DNA of 6,821 nucleotides from Desulfovibrionaceae bacterium UBA3823 (GTDB lineage: Bacteria > Desulfobacterota > Desulfovibrionia > Desulfovibrionales > Desulfovibrionaceae). The translations under genes were made by a program, and so were the position numbers. The stretch lies in contig DFDR01000241.1 in the NCBI GenBank assembly GCA_002369295.1, forward strand, positions 1-6,821. Reading direction: 5' to 3'. Positions within the stretch are counted from its first letter, which is position 1, and every line of letters starts with the position of its first letter. This document shows positions 4,867-6,821 of this stretch, one piece after another. Under the pieces are notes generated by a model. It ran no database searches and was not told where the DNA came from. It worked only from the letters and a program-made list of their open reading frames with translations.

Positions 4867-5642
4867 AAAATATCCCCCATTCCATAGAGCCGGCCCGCTT
4901 CTCTGCCTGCCAGCCACTGGGCTGCGCGCAGGGCGCCGCGGGCAAAGTTCTCGCGCGACTGGGCGCGGTGGGTGACCTCGATGTCCTCGCCGGGTCCCAT
5001 GAAGAAGACGGTGTGGACGCCCACGACGTCGCCGCCGCGCAGGGCCTGCACGCCTATCTGCTCCTGGGGGCGCGGGCCGATGATGCCGTCGCGGCCGGAG
5101 CAGCGCACGTCCTCAAGCCGCCAGCCCTTGGCTTCGGCGATGCACTCGCCAAGGCGCAGGGCCGTGCCGCTGGGGGCGTCCTTCTTGCGCTTGTGGTGGA
5201 TCTCCATGATGTCCACGTCGTAGTCCGGGCCGAGGGCCTTGGCGAGCAGAGGCAGGATCTTCTGCAGCACGGCGACGCCGACGCTCATGTTGGGGGACCA
5301 GAAGATGGGGGCCTTGCGGGCGCATTCGGCAATCTCGGCCTTCTGGGCCTCGTCGAGGCCGGTGGTGCCGATGACGAGGGCCAGGCCGCGCGCGGCGGCC
5401 GTCCTGGCGGAGTGCACGCTCGACTGGGGAGCGGAGAAGTCGATGATGCAGGACTCCCTGGGGCAGGCTGCGGCAACGGCGTCGAGGTCGTCGGAAACAA
5501 GGCAGCCCTCGGGCGCCGCAGGCTGAAACTCCTTGCGCTCGACCATGCCGGCGAGGGTCATGGCATCGCTTTCCTGAACCAGGCCGCAGATGGTCTTTCC
5601 CATGCGTCCGCCGGCACCGACAACAATGATTGGCAAGCTCAT
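4863..5642 (-). CDS. dapB: 4-hydroxy-tetrahydrodipicolinate reductase
   Basis: The protein has 259 residues, full length for the family (about 250-275). It reduces the product of DapA with NAD(P)H in the diaminopimelate/lysine pathway, feeding both lysine and peptidoglycan synthesis in the cytoplasm. The dinucleotide-binding loop GAGGRMG lies at residues 9-15, IGTTG at 91-95, and the family signature EIHHKRKKDAPSGTA at 147-161. H149 and K153 correspond to H159 and K163 of the E. coli enzyme (recalled). GRDGIIGPR (183-191) and the glycine-rich RGGDVVGVHTV (202-212) are also typical. The ATG at 5642 has AGGAGG (5648-5653) 5 nt upstream. It follows ligA after 138 bases and probably has its own promoter. 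The longer overlapping minus-strand frame is a shadow. Confidence 0.97.
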   Translation of the reverse strand: MSLPIIVVGAGGRMGKTICGLVQESDAMTLAGMVERKEFQPAAPEGCLVSDDLDAVAAACPRESCIIDFSAPQSSVHSARTAAARGLALVIGTTGLDEAQKAEIAECARKAPIFWSPNMSVGVAVLQKILPLLAKALGPDYDVDIMEIHHKRKKDAPSGTALRLGECIAEAKGWRLEDVRCSGRDGIIGPRPQEQIGVQALRGGDVVGVHTVFFMGPGEDIEVTHRAQSRENFARGALRAAQWLAGREAGRLYGMGDIF

Positions 5643-5668
5643 AGCATCCTCCTGAAGTGCGGGCAGGA

Positions 5669-5702
5669 GGACGCACGCGTCCCACCCTGCGCCGAATGGC
5701 GC
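5669..5702 (-). promoter_or_regulatory. Two small hairpins in the dapB leader
   Basis: GCGCC (5689-5693) with GGCGC (5698-5702) and GGACG (5669-5673) with CGTCC (5678-5682) form two 5-bp stems, each with a 4-nt loop, between the candidate promoter and the dapB ribosome site. The leader is too short for a lysine riboswitch and lacks any sign of one. Short stems are expected in GC-rich DNA, so a role is doubtful. Confidence 0.25.
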
Positions 5703-5704
5703 CT

Positions 5705-5734
5705 ATCATACGGTGCAGGGCAGGACGAACGCAA
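5705..5734 (-). promoter_or_regulatory. Candidate sigma-70 promoter of dapB
   Basis: On the minus strand TTGCGT (5734-5729) is followed after 18 bp by TATGAT (5710-5705, five of six to TATAAT). Transcription would start near 5698 and give a leader of about 55 nt. The -10 is good and the -35 poor. dapB may also be read from ligA. Confidence 0.4.
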
Positions 5735-5739
5735 GCGCG

Positions 5740-5757
5740 GGCTGCAATTCTGCAGCC
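5740..5757 (-). other. Perfect hairpin after ligA
   Basis: GGCTGCA (5740-5746) and TGCAGCC (5751-5757) form a perfect 7-bp stem with a 4-nt loop, 23 bases past the ligA stop. No T-run follows on the minus strand, so it is not a standard intrinsic terminator; it may shape the 3' end of the ligA message or mean nothing. Confidence 0.4.
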
Positions 5758-5780
5758 GGCTTCTGGCGCGCCGGCAGTGC

Positions 5781-6821
5781 CTACCGGCCGGCCAGGGCCA
5801 TGAACTCCGCTTCCGTGAGCACGGCAACGCCGAGGCTCTGCGCCTTGGCCAGCTTGGATCCCGGCTTCTCGCCCACGACCAGGTAGTCGAGCTTTTTGGA
5901 GACGGAGCCCGCAATGACGGCCCCGCTGGCTTCGGCGAGCCGCTGGGCTTCGGCGCGGGGCATGGCAAGCGAGCCGGTAAAGAGCACGCGCCTGCCGGCA
6001 AGGGGGGACGCCTCCGCCTCCCCGGCCTGGGGAGCCTGCCCGGCAGGCGGCGTCGCCTCGGGCCAGAGGCCAGCCCTGCGGAAGTCCTCGAGCATGGCCT
6101 GGTTGGCCGGGTTGGCGAAGAAGCTCAGGATGGAGCCTGCCACTTCCGGCCCCACGTCCGGGATGGCGGTGAGCTCGTCCAGACTGGCCCGTGCCAGGGC
6201 ATCGATGCCGGCAAAGCGCTCTGCCAGGGCGCGGGCCGTCTGCTCGCCCACGTGGCGCATCCCAAGGGCGCTGATGAAGCGGTAGAGGGGCGCCGCGCGC
6301 CTGGCCTGATCGAGGGCGTCCACGAACTTCGCGGCCAGCGTTTCGCCCATGCGCTTGAAGCCCTTCAGCTCCTCTGCCGTCAGGGTGAAGAGGTCGGCCG
6401 GCGTCTTGACGCGGCCTGTCTGGACCAGCTGCTCCACCCACTTCTTGCCTATGCCCTTGACGTCGAGGCCGGCGCCGGAGACGAAGTGCTCGACCGAGCG
6501 CAGGCGCACGGCAGGACAGGCCGCATTGTCGCACACCCAGGCTGCTTCCCCGGGCTCGCGGTGCACGGGCCCCCCGCAGGAGGGGCAGGTGCTGGGAAAG
6601 ACCCAGGGCTGGGCCCCGGCAGGGCGCTTTTCGGGAACGCTGCGCACCACTTCGGGAATGACGTCGCCTGCGCGCTGGACGACGACGGTGTCGCCGATGC
6701 GCAGGTCCTTGGCCCGCACCTCGTCTTCGTTGTGCAGGGTGGCGCTGGAGACGACGACCCCGCCGACGCCCACGGGCTCGAGCTTGGCGACAGGCGTCAG
6801 CACGCCCGTGCGGCCCACCTG
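5781..6821 (-). CDS. ligA: NAD-dependent DNA ligase, C-terminal half (N-terminus beyond the window)
   Basis: The last 346 residues of LigA, which seals DNA nicks during replication and repair using NAD+. The frame is open at the right edge (CAG GTG GGC..., QVGRTG). The apparent start at 6818 is an internal GTG, not a real start. Visible parts in order: end of the adenylation domain and OB fold ([44 protein letters not shown], 2-59), the Cys4 zinc finger (C79, C82, C97, C102), helix-hairpin-helix repeats (about 105-245, including [12 protein letters not shown]), a Pro/Ala/Glu-rich linker (253-272), and a C-terminal BRCT domain (273-346, [12 protein letters not shown] ... [20 protein letters not shown]). 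The nucleotidyl-lysine lies in the missing part. No frameshift is seen. dapB follows in the same orientation. Confidence 0.97.
   Translation of the reverse strand, partial: QVGRTGVLTPVAKLEPVGVGGVVVSSATLHNEDEVRAKDLRIGDTVVVQRAGDVIPEVVRSVPEKRPAGAQPWVFPSTCPSCGGPVHREPGEAAWVCDNAACPAVRLRSVEHFVSGAGLDVKGIGKKWVEQLVQTGRVKTPADLFTLTAEELKGFKRMGETLAAKFVDALDQARRAAPLYRFISALGMRHVGEQTARALAERFAGIDALARASLDELTAIPDVGPEVAGSILSFFANPANQAMLEDFRRAGLWPEATPPAGQAPQAGEAEASPLAGRRVLFTGSLAMPRAEAQRLAEASGAVIAGSVSKKLDYLVVGEKPGSKLAKAQSLGVAVLTEAEFMALAGR

Noticed and set aside
5113..6534. 473-codon minus-strand frame across ligA and dapB
   Set aside because: It is a shadow in another frame of two certain genes. The translation is Arg/Gly/Pro-rich with no recognisable family, as expected in GC-rich DNA.

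Overview
The window looks like the chromosome of a Desulfovibrionaceae-like sulfate reducer (Deltaproteobacteria/Desulfobacterota). The flanks are GC-rich, with NAD-dependent DNA ligase (ligA) next to dapB on the minus strand, a gene order I recall from Desulfovibrio. The taxonomic call rests on composition, protein style and recalled gene order, not on a search.

Layout. (1) Bases 1-908, minus strand: a secreted protein with two SH3-like modules, cut off at its C-terminus by the window edge. (2) Bases 909-1132: a divergent intergenic region with a three-copy 12-13 bp tandem repeat and a candidate forward promoter. (3) About 1133-3325, plus strand: an accessory island whose core is AT-rich (mostly 25-33% GC in the 60-base blocks counted by hand). 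It holds two paralogous small proteins, A (1133-1741) and B (2056-2529), that share an ungapped C-terminal domain of about 108 residues, half of it identical, which looks like a Cro/XRE-type helix-turn-helix. They are separated by a clear intrinsic terminator and an AT-rich leader with repeated TACATA/TATGTA motifs. A GC-rich patch (about 2576-2686) with a promoter and a structured leader then precedes gene C (2687-3325), an AT-rich membrane-anchored protein. (4) Gene D (3343-3870), GC-rich and also membrane-anchored, follows C by 17 nt, so C and D look like one operon. (5) On the minus strand, convergent with D: dgkA, a small conserved gene of unknown function, dapB, and the 3' part of ligA, which runs off the right edge.

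How they fit together. The right-hand block is core metabolism: DNA ligation (LigA), the diaminopimelate/lysine pathway (DapB) and lipid recycling (DgkA). The intrinsic terminator at 4285-4310 separates the unknown gene from dgkA, and dgkA and D share their stop codons in one CTAG. Genes A-D form the accessory part. A and B are likely DNA-binding or adaptor-like proteins of a family I recall mainly from low-GC Firmicutes, and C and D are unrecognised inner-membrane-anchored helical proteins. Whether A/B and C/D act together is unknown. The strongest oddities are the abrupt GC change inside gene A exactly where its conserved domain begins, and the host-like GC-rich regulatory patch inside the AT-rich island.
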